This document shows, in pieces, positions 1 to 11,242 of a stretch of 64,000 nucleotides of DNA. The notes beneath the pieces are model-generated. The model ran no database searches. It saw only the letters and a program-made list of their open reading frames with translations, and had not been told where the DNA came from. This DNA comes from Costus lasius (taxonomy: Eukaryota > Streptophyta > Magnoliopsida > Zingiberales > Costaceae), in assembly GCA_027563935.2 (NCBI GenBank), contig CM050453.2, positions 63,162,018 to 63,226,017 on the forward strand. The letters are read 5' to 3'. The translations under genes were made by a program, and so were the position numbers. Numbering within the stretch: the stretch's first letter is position 1; every line of letters starts with the position of its first letter.

Positions 1-2
1 CA

Positions 3-1229
3 GCTTTCCTCAATGGAAATCTGGATGAGGATGTGTATATGACACAACCGGAAGGTTTCACTAGTCCATCAGATCGTCATAAAATATGCAAGTTAAAGAA
101 GTCCATTTATGGACTGAAACAAGCATCAAGAAGCTGGAACATTCGTTTTGATGAATCAATCTCTGAGTTTGGTTTCATCAAGAACGAAGATGACCCGTGT
201 GTATATAAGAGGTTTAGTGGGAGCGTGATTACATTCCTAATCCTCTACGTCGATGATATCTTGATCATTGGAAACGATATTCCTGAACTGCATGCTGTTA
301 AGGCATGGTTAGGAAAATGTTTCCAGATGAAAGATCTAGGAGAAGCAGCCTATGTATTAGGTGTGAAGATCTACCGGGATAGATCTAAGAGGCTTCTCGG
401 GCTGTGCCAGAGTACCTACATCGATAAGGTCCTGGAGAGATTCCATTTAGAGAATTCTAAACGTGGATATCTTCCAGTCAGACATGGTCTGAATCTTTCG
501 AAGAGTCAGTGTCCACAAACACAGACTGAGAAAGATGAAATGGACAATACGCCTTATGCTTCGGCTATTGGGTCCATAATGTATGCGATGTTGTGTACTC
601 GCCCAGACGTCGCTTACGGGTTAAGCGTGACCAGTCGATTCCAAAGTAATCCAGGTTTGGCGCACTGGATTGCGGTCAAGAACATTTTAAAATATCTGCG
701 GAGGACCAAAGATATGTTCTTGATATATGGTGGTCAGGAAGAACTCAGTATAGAGGGATATACTGACGCTTCGTTCCAGTCAGACCAGGATGATTTCCGA
801 TCGCAATCAGGCTATGTTTTTAGCTTGAATGGTGGAGCAGTGGTGTGGAAAAGCTTCAAACAGTCTACTGTTGCTGATTCCACAACAGAAGCCGAGTATG
901 TTGCAGCCTCGGAAGCATCCAAGGAGGCAGTGTGGATTCGTAAGTTCGTGAGAGAACTTGGTGTCGTTCCTTCGAGTGCAGATCCTTTGGTTATCTTCTG
1001 TGATAACACTGGAGCTATAGCACAAGCAAAGGAACCTCGGTCGCACCAGAAGTCCAAGCACATACAGAGACGGTTTCACTTGATCCGGGAGATCATTGAT
1101 CGTGGCGAGATCAAGATTTGCAAGGTTCATACAGATGACAATCTGGCAGACCCGCTTACCAAGCCTCTGGCGCAGCAGAAGCATGAGAAGCACTGTAATA
1201 ATATGGGTTTGAGATTTCTCAACCATTAG
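3..1229 (+). CDS. Copia pol, RT C-terminal half and RNase H (partial)
   Basis: The frame is open from the window edge to a TAG stop, 408 codons. It matches residues 887-1294 of the intact polyprotein of element E almost residue for residue. It begins inside the reverse transcriptase at the AFLNGNLDEDVYM stretch, contains the YVDD catalytic box near 249-260, and then the copia RNase H: GYTDASF, the STTEAEY segment and the FCDN motif. Normal function would be cDNA synthesis and removal of RNA from the hybrid inside the virus-like particle. I see no stop or frameshift in this stretch, so the gene could be intact, but its gag, protease and integrase parts are outside the window. The ATG at 33 is internal, not a real start. 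Confidence 0.93.
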   Translation, partial: AFLNGNLDEDVYMTQPEGFTSPSDRHKICKLKKSIYGLKQASRSWNIRFDESISEFGFIKNEDDPCVYKRFSGSVITFLILYVDDILIIGNDIPELHAVKAWLGKCFQMKDLGEAAYVLGVKIYRDRSKRLLGLCQSTYIDKVLERFHLENSKRGYLPVRHGLNLSKSQCPQTQTEKDEMDNTPYASAIGSIMYAMLCTRPDVAYGLSVTSRFQSNPGLAHWIAVKNILKYLRRTKDMFLIYGGQEELSIEGYTDASFQSDQDDFRSQSGYVFSLNGGAVVWKSFKQSTVADSTTEAEYVAASEASKEAVWIRKFVRELGVVPSSADPLVIFCDNTGAIAQAKEPRSHQKSKHIQRRFHLIREIIDRGEIKICKVHTDDNLADPLTKPLAQQKHEKHCNNMGLRFLNH

Positions 1230-1238
1230 ATTAAGTGC

Positions 1239-1249
1239 AAGTGGGAGAT
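1239..1249 (+). other. Polypurine tract of element A
   Basis: AAGTGGGAGAT lies immediately before the LTR TG. This is the expected plus-strand primer of copia elements, and the same sequence sits next to the 3' LTRs of E and C. Confidence 0.85.
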
Positions 1250-2960
1250 TGTTGGAGTATGCCCTTAAGGCTAATGTTTGAGGCCTTTGGGATTGTAATA
1301 GTATCATGTAATAAACTCTTATGTTTATAAAAGGCATGGTTATTATTCAGCTTGTTACCTTGTCTGCTGTAATAAGTGTACTTCTGAATAATGTCTCAAA
1401 GCTGTTCAGCTAGGCTGACAGGCTATAAGTCCTTAGTCGAGATATCTTGGAGAACATGAGACAGCCTTGATATGATAGAGACTAATATGAGTGCTAATCT
1501 TATAGGATGCTTCGAGCATGGAATAAGATGTAGACTCATGGGTACATTGGATGTACTGGACAGACCCTACTGGGATATTCCATTGCTTGTCACAATGTGA
1601 ATGATCCTTGTAAGCAACAAGTGGCACATGTCCTCTGACTTGAGATCACTTGTGTTTCTAAATGAGGATTGTCATTGTCTTGAGCTAGTTCAATATCATT
1701 TGAGATATAATGATTATAGACTATCTTGGATGGTGAGCTTGAATCAGGTTAGGGCACTTGTGATAGATAAAGGATTGCCGTCTCCTTGTTTAAGGAGTGT
1801 GATGTTCTATAGGGCCACACTATATGAGATGATTGAGGAAGTGTATGGCCATACCCAGATGACTATGTTCATCTGATCTAATCATGCTCATCGTATTGGA
1901 GTTACAAGCTTGACATGCTTGTCCAATAAGAACATCCAGTGGCAAAGGACACATGTATGCCTTGTGAATTGAGTCACACTTGTGCTGTGTTTTGGGTGCA
2001 GTCTTGGAAGACTCTTTCCTTTATATCGGGAGACAGTGATGTGTTGCTAGATACCCCTCACTGATCGTGATAACGTAAGTTATCGTTACCGACATTTAAA
2101 GGAAACCCTCAGGGTCGCACAATTTGGTGATATGGCTTCCTTAAGTCAGATCGTGTGGACTGAATTGTTTTGGTTCAGTTTAAAGAGATTTAATCTCTGA
2201 TTGTAAGTGAGATCTGGTCTGATCATGTTTGATTGATTAGAGCTTTAGATCGGTAAGCTTCGATCGAGAGAGATGATGCTAGATCGGTGCGATCAGAAGC
2301 GTCAGATGATGAAGGGTCAGATCTAGGACCTTGTGGTCTAATTTGGTCTAGACTTAATTCTGGGCTGATTTGGTTTCGAAATTGAACCAATGAAATTGAA
2401 CCGGCTCATGGGTTGAGCGCTTGGTTCAAGAGGGAGAAGAGGTTGCGTTTGGTTCATGGAAACATGAACCATGAACGCCAACTCTTAATCGTTGCCATTT
2501 ATGGAAAGTTCCATAAGCTAAACGCATATGCGTTCATGGCTTGATTACTCTCTAATGCTTTCGGTTTTGCTCTTTGGGCGTAAAAAAAAAAAAAACGGCT
2601 TGCTCTTGGAGAAGGCGTGGTTCTTGCGAAAAGAAAAAAGAGCTCTCGAAAAGAAGGCAGCCCTTTTCATCTAATCTCCTACACACGGTTGAAAGAGCTT
2701 GCCAATCTTGCTAGCACAAGACTTGCGCAAGGAGGAAGCTTTCATCCCTTGTGTGTGATTTCTTTGGAGAAGATCCCTTCGGTCTTTCTTCTTCCAAGCC
2801 GCACCATCTACATGGCTATGGTATGATCTTGTTCTTATCAATCTTTGATAGTTGAACAATTGGCATGCAAACGATTTTAAAACCCTTGCTTCCGCTTGCA
2901 TCATTTTTCATTAGCGCCATGCTTAGGGTTTTTGCCCCCTTTATCTTTGGGGTTCCTTCA
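1250..2960 (+). repeat. 3' LTR of element A (1711 bp)
   Basis: It starts TGTTGGAGTATGCCC and ends GGTTCCTTCA. It aligns along its whole length with the LTRs of B, D, E, M and L but is visibly more diverged, so it is a separate subfamily. Shared landmarks include the TTTATAAAAGGC stretch about 75 bp in (a possible TATA-like element, low certainty), the conserved block around 1515-1580 and the TCGTGATAACG region near 2066. An A-run lies near 2583. Small open frames inside it are LTR sequence, not genes. Confidence 0.9.
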
Positions 2961-3413
2961 CTCCTGGTTGATGGTATGCCCCAGTTTCTCTAGAGCCTCC
3001 TTGTGCCCAATCATCTTGAGCACGTGAGCTCCCACTGGGCTCCCTTCAGCCAGTTTGCTCTGAAAGAACAGCTTTGTCAGATTATAGCGTTCTGTCCTCG
3101 CCTGTGCAGCATAGAGCATCTTGAGGTTTGCTATCATGTCTATAGCAGACATATCCTCATGCTGACGCTGCAGCGGTGGCGTCATAGACGCTAGCATCAG
3201 GCAAGCGACATCAATGCTATCATTGACATGCTTTTCATAAGCTTCCCGAACCGCCCTTGCGGCGTTCGGAGCGGGCTGAGGCGGTATAGCCGTCTCGAGG
3301 ACATACAGTTTCCTCTCTGCCTTAAGAACAATCTTAAGGTGTCCGAACCAGTCTGAGAAGTTCGGCCCAGCAAACTTCTCCCTTTCCAGTAGGGATCGCA
3401 CATTGAAGCTCAT
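2961..3413 (-). pseudogene. Copia gag N-terminal fragment, cut by element A
   Basis: ATG at 3411-3413 opens 151 codons that match the first 151 residues of the intact gag of E (start MSFNVRSLLE, ending GHTINQE). This is the N-terminal structural part of copia gag that builds the virus-like particle. The zinc knuckle and everything after it are missing. The apparent stop at 2958-2960 is a TGA made by the terminal bases of the inserted LTR of A, not an original codon. Otherwise the frame is clean. Confidence 0.92.
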
Positions 3414-5207
3414 GGTGTTCGTTGCTGCAGGTATCTACAACAATGCAAGAACAACAAGGTCAGTATCAATGTTAAGAATCAATCAGGACTTAAGAAAGAT
3501 TCTTTTTCTCACTATTTTATCTGGCTGAAAAATCCAGCAAAACAGCCCGAAAGAGTAGAACTCTTTTAGTGAGATGGGATCCAGATTTCATACTTGGTCT
3601 CCGCGTCCCGCTCAGGCGAGATAAGATGCACAGAGAGTACAAGCACTAATCTCTGGTAGGCTGTCCCAGCCAATCGCCAACCCGTGCGATTCCCCTTCAT
3701 CTGGGCAATCCAGCAGACTGTGCCAACTGAGTTGGTACAACACAGTCTCTGACCCCACAGATGGCGGCTGCCTCCATGCGCTACCATATGCGCCACATAT
3801 GTAGCATACATGGTCAAGCTGACCCGACCTACTCCCTGGACCACCACGTGCTATGCTGAGCAACGAGAAGCGATAAATCCCTTCTCTGTAACACGCAGGT
3901 GTAATCCCGCACCGTCTGAAGATAGATGGACGTGCCCACTGAGTGGGTACAACACGGCTCCAACGATAATTAGAACAGTGAGGTTTCGCGTCAGAAGGCT
4001 TACGAGCTTGATATTTAAGCGTTGGATTTTAACGGTCTTTTATCTTCTTCACTATCATGCAATTCCTATGGTGATAGCAGAAGACAAATAAATCATGCTG
4101 TTCTACTTATTTAAACAATAAAAGAAAGCATGAATCTTATGTGGTAAAAGCCCATAGCCTAAGTAAGACCTTAAGATACTTAAGTCTTCACTTGCTTTTC
4201 TTCATGGGACTTTAGCTGCTCATCTGGCCCAAACCAGGGCCCAAGCGCCTTTTGTAGCTCAGGTGCGCCCACCAGGGAAAATGCGCCTGGTCCCAGAGTC
4301 GAACCTTGGACCTCCCACCTGGTCAAGCCTCTGCTGCATGCGCCTCTGCCAAGTGTGCTCTGTGCTCTTGTCTGATTAATTTACAAATTAATCTATCTAG
4401 ACAAGATTGACACGCAGGTCAATTACATTTTATAAATTAAATACAATGTGATACGCAGATCACAATAATTAATTTACAACTTTTAAAGTCCAGGCACGCA
4501 GGCCCCAGCACAGCACACATTTAATATGGGCAGCCCACATAAGAATAAATAAACAAACATAGGCATCATCCAAGATGTGATCCAGTCAAGAAAATTAAAT
4601 TTTTTGAAAAACCCCATAGGCATCAATTTTAATTTCCTTATTTGCCTTACAACCTTACAACGGTCCATTACTAGGGATCCACTCATCCAACCTAGTCAGA
4701 TCCACTGCCCTTGCATGCACCAAGTCCTAACTGACTTGAGTCGACCAAAGGTCAACCATGCATGCGCCAGGGCCGAACAACCCTCATGAGTTCTGGCAAG
4801 CGGGTGTGACCCCGGGCCTAACTCATGTGTGTTCGCTAGTCGTCTCAATCAGACATCGCTACACGCCTGTCTGCAGTCGACCTATAGCCATCTGGTGCTT
4901 GCGCACAGATGCTATCTGGTCAACCCATCAAGGCTGTCAGATGGTCTGATCAGACTGTCTGGATCTAACCTAGGGGATGACTTCAACCCTAATAACCCGT
5001 CTAAGGGTTTAATGCAGGGCCTTAGATCTATAATGAGTCGCGCATGTCAAAAGAAGTTTGAGAAAACAAACATATGCGCCTACATGAACAAATGCGCCTA
5101 CATGAAAACATGCGGCTAAGAGAAATAAAAATATCTCTAACATCATGTAACATATAGATCAATGCATAGGATCACAAAGAAAGCAAACATATTAGCATGC
5201 AATAACT
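3414..5207 (-). other. Untranslated leader of element B
   Basis: About 1.8 kb between primer site and gag start, homologous to the leaders of E (25097-26938) and D (29496-31403). It holds only short open frames that are not conserved. A packaging signal is expected here in retrotransposons, but I cannot point to it. Confidence 0.75.
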
Positions 5208-5219
5208 GCTCTGATACCA
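5208..5219 (-). other. Primer-binding site, initiator Met tRNA (element B)
   Basis: The minus strand reads TGGTATCAGAGC two bases after the LTR end. This is the standard complement of the 3' end of plant initiator methionine tRNA. Confidence 0.92.
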
Positions 5220-5221
5220 AT

Positions 5222-6910
5222 TGAAAGTCCCCTAACTAAGGGGGCGAAACCCTATAGGAGGCGCATACGAAAAAACTTTGATGCAGCGGAAGAGGTTTCA
5301 AGGATCTATGCATATAATATGTTCAACTTTAAATTCCAAAAACGATTCTCACCATTGCCATCGCTTAGATGGTGTCTTGGAAGGAAAGGCGCAAGTGCTC
5401 CTTCTCCAAAGGTGACGCACACAATTGGTGTCGCCTACTCTTCCTTGGTGCTTCTTGTGCTAGCAAGGTTCCAAGAAGTCGTTGTCGAATGGAAGGGGAG
5501 AGATCTCCTTTGCTTGGCGATTACTTCCTTCTCCTTTCGTCAATCTCTTCACCACACGAGAGTGCAAAACCAAATAACTCAAGTTGGCGACAAGAGAGAA
5601 GGAGAGGCGAGAGAGTAGAGCGCCTTAGGCGTGAACGTGAGTAATGGTCACGTATGTGATCATGCTTTCTAAAAATAGAAAGCCACTCACTCACATGCGA
5701 TCATGGGTTTACCCCAATCGCAAACTCCTCTCAATTTGAACCATGCGCTCAACCAATGAGCTGGTTCAATTTGGTTTGGTTTAATAACCAAATAAACCAA
5801 GCAATCAGTCCAGACCACAATAAACCCTAAGGCTCTTGATCTGACCGTCGATCTCTTGATGCTCCTGATCTCACTGATCTAGCATCCAATCTCTCGATCG
5901 AAGCTTACCGATCTCTGCCCTAATCAATCAAACATGATCAGACCAGATCTCACTTACAATCAGAGATTAAATCCCTTTAAACTGAACCTGAACAATTCAG
6001 TCCACACGATCTGACTTAAGTAAGCCATATCATCAAATTGTGCGACCCTGAGGGTTTCCTTTAAATGTCGGTAACGATAACTCACGTTATCACGATCAGT
6101 GAGGGGTATCTAGCAACACATCACTGTCTCCCGATATAAAGAAAAGAGTCTTCCAAGACTACACCCAAACCACAGCACAAGTGTGAATCAAACTCACAAG
6201 GCATGCATGTTTCCTTTGCCACTGGATGTTCTTATTGGACAAGCGTGTCAAGCTTGTAGCTCCAATATGATAAGTATGATTAGAACAGATGAACACAGTC
6301 ACCTGGGTATGGCCATACACTTTCTCAATCATCTCATCCAGGGGGCCCCTTTAGAACATCACACTCCTTAAACAAGGAGACGGCAATCCTTTGTCTATCA
6401 CTAGTGCCCTAACCTGACTCAAGCTCACCATCCAAGACAGTCTATAATCATTATGTTTCAAATGATATTGAACTAACTCAAAACAATGACAATCATCATT
6501 TAGAAACACAAGTGATCTCAAGTCAGAGGAAATGTGCCACTTGTCGCAATCAAGGATTATTCACATTGTGACAAACAATTGAATATCCTAGTAGGGTCTG
6601 TCCAGTACATCCAATGTACCCATGAGTCTACATCTTATTCCATGCTCGAAGCATCCTATAAGATTAGAACACATATTAGTCTTAACCATATCAAGGCTGT
6701 CTCATGTTCACCAAGATATCTCGACTAAGGACATTATAGCATGTTAGCCCAGCTAAACAGCTTTGAGACATTATTCAGAAGTACAATTATTGCAGCAGAC
6801 AATATAACAACCTGAATAACAACCATGCCTTTATAAACATAAGAGTTTATTACATGATACTGATACAATCCCAAGGCCTCAAACATTAGCCTTAAGGGCA
6901 TACCCCAACA
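5222..6910 (-). repeat. 5' LTR of element B (1689 bp)
   Basis: On the minus strand it starts TGTTGGGGTATGCCC and ends GGGGACTTTCA. It is nearly identical to solo LTR M (12729-14418), which lies in the opposite orientation; I noticed only a handful of base differences. An open frame of 64 codons on the strand opposite to LTR transcription (6534-6728) recurs in all the other family-1 LTRs. Confidence 0.93.
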
Positions 6911-6911
6911 A

Positions 6912-9900
6912 ATTCTTGGACGACCGTTCCTTGCAATAGCCGGAGCGGTCATTGATGTGAAAAAGGGAAAACTAGCATTGAATATCATTAATGACGCTAT
7001 TGAGTTTGATTTATCTTCGAGTCTGAAAAAGCCTTTTGTTGCAGGATCTTGTTGCAGTGTGGACATCATAGATGATGTGGTAGAAGAAGTTGCGCACATT
7101 AGCTCCAGCACTAACCCACTAGAGGTCACTCTTTTGGAAAATCCACATACCGAAGACAATGAGGAAGCTATAAAATATGTACAATTGATGGATACGACTT
7201 GTACATTTCATCCGGAGAAGGTGAATTCTAAAAAACTCCATGATAAGACACCAATTGTGAGTAAGGAAAAGAAGATTGAACCGAAATCACTTCCTGAGAA
7301 TCTTAGATATGAATTTCTTGGTGCAAATTCAACTTTACCTGTTATAGTGAATGCTAACTTGTCTGAAGAGCAGATTGAACTTTTACTTGCTGAACTGAGA
7401 CTCCACAAGAAAGTCATAGGCTATTCGTTGGATGATATTCAAGGACTAAACCCATCTATGTATGCACAAAATACTTTTGGAAGAGGGGAGTAAGCCCTCA
7501 GTGGAGTTTCAGCGAAGGTTGAACCCGAGTATGAAAGAAGTCGTTAAAAGGGAAATTCTCAAGCTTCTGGATGCGGGAGTCATTTACCCCATCTCTGAGA
7601 GTCAATGGGTTAGTCCCATTCATGTAGTTCCAAAGAAAGGAGGGGTCACTGTAGTTAAGAAGAATGAGCTAATTCCGGTACGCACCGTAAGCGGATGGAG
7701 AATGTGTATTGATTACCGAAAATTGAACAAAGCAACGCGGAAGGACCATTTTCCTTTGCCCTTCATCGATCAAATGCTTGAGCGTCTGGCTCATAATTCT
7801 TATTTCTGTTTTCTTGACGGTTTTTCTGGTTTTCTGCAGATACCTATTCACCCGGAAGATCAAGAGAAGACCACATTTACCTGTCCATACGACCCTTTTG
7901 CATACCGATGAATGCCATTCGGATTATGCAACGCTCCAGCTAAATTCCAGCGTTGCATGATGGCGATTTTCTCTGACTATAACGAGGACTTTATGGACAT
8001 TTTTATGGACAATTTTTCTGTTTATGGTCATTCTTTTGAAAAATGTTTATCTAACTTGGTGAAAGTTTTACAGCGATGCAAGGAAGTGAACCTCGTCCTC
8101 AACTAGAAAAAGTGCCATTTTATGGTACAAGAGGGCATTGTACTAGGACACCTGATTTCTGAATGTGGTATCGAAGTCGATCAAGCGAAGGTCCATGTTC
8201 TTGAGAAGATGAAGCCACCCAACTCCATAAAAGGAATCCGCAGCTTCCTTGGGCACGTGGGTTTATACAAAAGATTTATCAAAGACTTCTCGAAGATAGC
8301 CCGACCACTCATGAACTTGCTTTCAAAAGATTCTGAATTCTGCTTTGATAATGATTGTTTATTAGCATTTGAAGAATTAAAGTTGGCTTTAATTTCTGCC
8401 CCTGTTATGCAGCCTCCAGGAATCTTCCTTTTGAATTAATGTGCGATGCAAGCGACTTCGCTATGGGAGCTGTACTGGGACAGTGAAAGGACAACAGGCT
8501 CTATGCCATCTATTACGCGAGTCGCACTTTAGACGAGGCACAGATTAATTATGCTATGACGGAGAAGGAGCTGCTTGCCATCGTCTTCGCTTTTGATAAG
8601 TTTCGGTCATATTTGATTAATTCTAAAATAATCATTTTTACTGACCATGCAGCGATTAAATGTCTGATGAGCAAGAAAGATGCGAAGCCGAGACTTATTC
8701 GATGGATCCTTCTCTTACAAGAGTTGGACCTGGAGATTCGGGATAAGAAAGGAGCAGGAAACTCGATGGCAAATCACCTATCCCGACTGATTCATGAGAA
8801 AGAAGAACAGACCGGAGATGATCTTGAGATCAATGATACTTTTCCTCAAGAGCAACTGCTCACAATTATGGCGCAAACTACGCCATGGTACGTGGACTTG
8901 GTAAATTTTTTGGCTACTGATATTTTTCCACATGATTTGACATTTCATATGAAAAAGAAATTCTTATCTGATGTACGACACTACTATTGGGACGATCCAT
9001 ACCTCTACCAACGTTGTGCAGACGGGCTTTTTAGAAGATGTATACCAGATTCAGAAATTTCTGATGTACTTTTGCAATGTCATTCTTCACCCTATGGTGG
9101 ACATGCTAGCGCTGAAAAGACAACATTCAAAGTTCTACAGTCAGGACTATATTGGCCCACCATTTTCAGAGATGCTCGAGATTTTATTCAGAGATGTGAT
9201 AGTTGCCAAAGGAGTGGCAACATTTCTAAATGAGACGAACTCCCCCTCAACTACATTTTGGAAGTTGAAATATTCGATGTCTAGGGGATAGACTTTATGG
9301 GGCCATTTCCATCGTCGTTCGGCAACAAGTATATTCTAGTAGCTGTGGATTACGTCTCGAAATGGGTTGAAGCTGCTGTTGCTACTGCAACTTGTGATTC
9401 TAGAGTGGTATCAAGGATGCTAAAGAAGACAATATTTCCACGATTTGGAGTCCCGAGGGTATTGATAAGCGACAGGGGATCCCACTTTATTGAACATAAG
9501 TTTGAGGCTCTATTGAGAAAGTATGGGGTGAAGCATAAAGTTGCAACACCATATCATCCCCAAACTAGCGGACAGGTCGAAGTCTCAAATCGTGAGATTA
9601 AACGTATACTTGACAGGACAGTTTCCACATCGAGAAAGGATTGGGCCGTTAAATTGGATGATGCTTTATGGGCCTATAGGATGGCACTTAAGACTCCATT
9701 GGGAATGTCACCATTTCAGCTTATCTATGGCAAATCTTGCCATCTGCTAGTGGAAATAGAGCACAGAGTGTATTGGGCTGTTAAATTACTGAACTATGAT
9801 TTGAAATCTGCAGAAGAGAGGAGGAAATTCTAGCTGAATGAGTTAGATGAAGTGAGAATGTTTGCTTATGAGAACTCCAAATTGTACAAGGAAAGAACAA

Positions 9901-10130
9901 AATTTTGGCATGACCGGCGCATTAGGAAGAAAGAATTTAAAGAAGGAGACCGAGTTCTCCTATTCAATTCACGTCTTAGGCTCTTCCCTGGAAAGCTAAG
10001 GACACATTGGTCAGGACCCTTTGTAATTCAAAAGGTTTATCCTCATGGAGCTATAATGATATGGAGCGAACATTCTGGGAGTTTCACTGTAAATGGACAA
10101 AGGCTGAAGATTTACTATGAATCTGAATAG
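6912..10130 (+). pseudogene. Gypsy pol: RT, RNase H, integrase (degenerate)
   Basis: The order is end of protease/linker (6912-7460), RT (about 7460-8440), RNase H (about 8440-8800) and integrase (about 9000-10130). Visible motifs are RMCIDYRKLNKATRKD, MPFGLCNAPAKFQRCM, CDASDFAMGAVLGQ, FTDHAAIKCL, the HHCC finger with CDSCQRSGN, and integrase acids in [16 protein letters not shown] and GQVEVSNRE. The reading frame is broken: a frame change near 7460-7490, TGA at 7909-7911 (before MPFGLC), TAG at 8104-8106, a frame change near 8440, a stop at 8485-8487, and further stops near 9231, 9288 and 9831. The RT catalytic box reads FMDN instead of FMDD, so the second metal-binding Asp is lost. The gene is certainly dead. 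Confidence 0.93.
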
Positions 10131-11242
10131 GTTGAAAAGGGGAGCAGTCAAGCTCTCCTAGAACCTCCATCCTCTAATTGATAAACTTATTGGTCGAGCT
10201 ACCGACCTAAAAGTAGCACTCCTTGGGAGGCAGCCCAAGTATCTAATGCTTTGTGTGTTTTGTTGTTTATAGCTTTTATCTTTTTATGTTAAATTTAGTA
10301 ATATAGTTTACTATGCTTAGTAAGCATTTTTGTTCATTTCTTTGCTTAATTCTGTTGAACTTTATCTGATAGTGAATGTAGGAATGATATACAGGAAGCT
10401 AGGAGCTGAAAAACTCAATTTCTGGGATTTTTAGAAAAATACGGGCTGGCCGTGTAATGCTATACGGTCGTATTTTGGAATTTCAGCGTATGGGAGTTTT
10501 CCGCCGAGAAGAACACAGCCGCGCCCGTGAAGTGATTTCTGGCCGTTCTTTGCAAACTTGTTTTTCGCCGAGAGAAATACGGCCAGATCGTGCTACACTA
10601 TACGGGCGTAATTTAAGTGATTGTTTTCTGCCGAGGATTACACAACCGCACCTGTGCTTCATTACATGGTCGTATTCTTTTTGAGCCTACTTTTTGCCAA
10701 GAACAATACAGCTGGTGCCATATAATAATATACACCCATATCTTGAAAGTTCCGAACTTCACAACTGCAGCCGTATTTTCTTTCTTGAACATTCTTTTTC
10801 AACCAAGTTTTCGTCGAGAGAAATACGGGCATTGATGTATTGTGATATACGCCCGTAACTTCGTCACTCTTGCTGGTCAAAGCTGGTCAACACCCTTTCA
10901 TTTAAATACGCTGCCTAGGGTTTGCACGGGTTTACCCGTGCCCTAGCCCTGTTCCAGCGATCGCCGATATCCTCTTCCCATACTTCTTCGTCGCCGATCG
11001 GTCTCTCCAGCCTTCCAGCGAGTTCGCCGGAATTCCTCTACTGCTGCCTTTGCCATTATTGTTCCTCTTCTCTGCACAAACACCTTCTGGCATGCGACAT
11101 TGAAGGAATTTGCGTTCTGTGCCCACCACTCTGAGACGACTCTTCTTATGCTCAAGCTCTGCCATGACGCTTCTCCCTTCAGGCAACACTCTGATTTCTT
11201 CTTACCTAAAACGTTATGAAATCGGTTCTCACTTGATCGACA
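10131..11242 (+). other. 3' noncoding region of element F
   Basis: No convincing gene. Just after pol a conserved Athila-type motif (CTTGGGAGGCAGCCCAAG, 10213-10230) is seen. Then comes AT-rich sequence, a block of degenerate repeats at 10440-10860, and a GC-richer stretch at 10910-11242. I could not find an LTR start of the TGATGACACC type here, so the LTR of F is either diverged or lost. Short frames at 10922-11361 resemble nothing I recognise. Confidence 0.6.
10440..10860 (+). repeat. Degenerate repeat with ATACGGNC/GNCGTATT palindromic cores
   Basis: About five diverged units, each with an ATACGG-type half followed some 20 bases on by a CGTATT or CGTAA half, separated by spacers with GCCGAGAGAAATACGG-like text. 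The cores recall the ACGGC...GCCGT arrays in J and K, suggesting common descent within the Athila-like lineage. Confidence 0.6.

Larger units (their letters stand above)
1..2960 (+). mobile_element. Element A: Ty1/copia (Angela-like), 3' part
   Basis: This is the 3' portion of a copia retrotransposon: the end of pol, a polypurine tract and one complete LTR. The 5' part lies outside the window. Directly after its LTR the sequence becomes minus-strand copia gag (element B), so A is inserted inside B. The 5-bp target duplication should be CTCCT (2961-2965), but the left copy is outside the window. Angela-lineage placement is inferred from the LTR start (TGTTGGAGTATGCCC), the purine tract and the pol sequence. 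Confidence 0.93.
2961..6910 (-). mobile_element. Element B: Ty1/copia (Angela-like), 5' part
   Basis: Reading the minus strand: complete 5' LTR, initiator-Met primer site, about 1.8 kb leader, then gag, which is cut by element A. The remainder of B must lie left of the window beyond A. On the right B ends with CATACCCCAACA, and the sequence changes at once to plus-strand Athila-like protease/RT, so B is inserted in F. The expected target duplication AATTC (6911-6915) cannot be checked on the other side. Confidence 0.9.
6911..11242 (+). mobile_element. Element F: Athila-like Ty3/gypsy, decayed pol and 3' region
   Basis: Plus-strand gypsy pol runs from the protease/RT boundary to the end of integrase, followed by noncoding sequence. 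The left part (LTR, gag, most of protease) is cut off by element B and lies outside the window. The right end is interrupted at 11243 by the LTR of element C. Athila/Tat-type affinity is inferred from the LGRPFLA stretch, the integrase tail and the CTTGGGAGGCAGCCCAAG motif after pol. Confidence 0.85.

Noticed and set aside
1601..1876. Small ORFs inside the LTRs (also 20633-20842, 28078-28287, 32411-32617 and similar) as host genes
   Set aside because: They recur in every LTR copy at the same place and match LTR sequence; no recognisable protein family.
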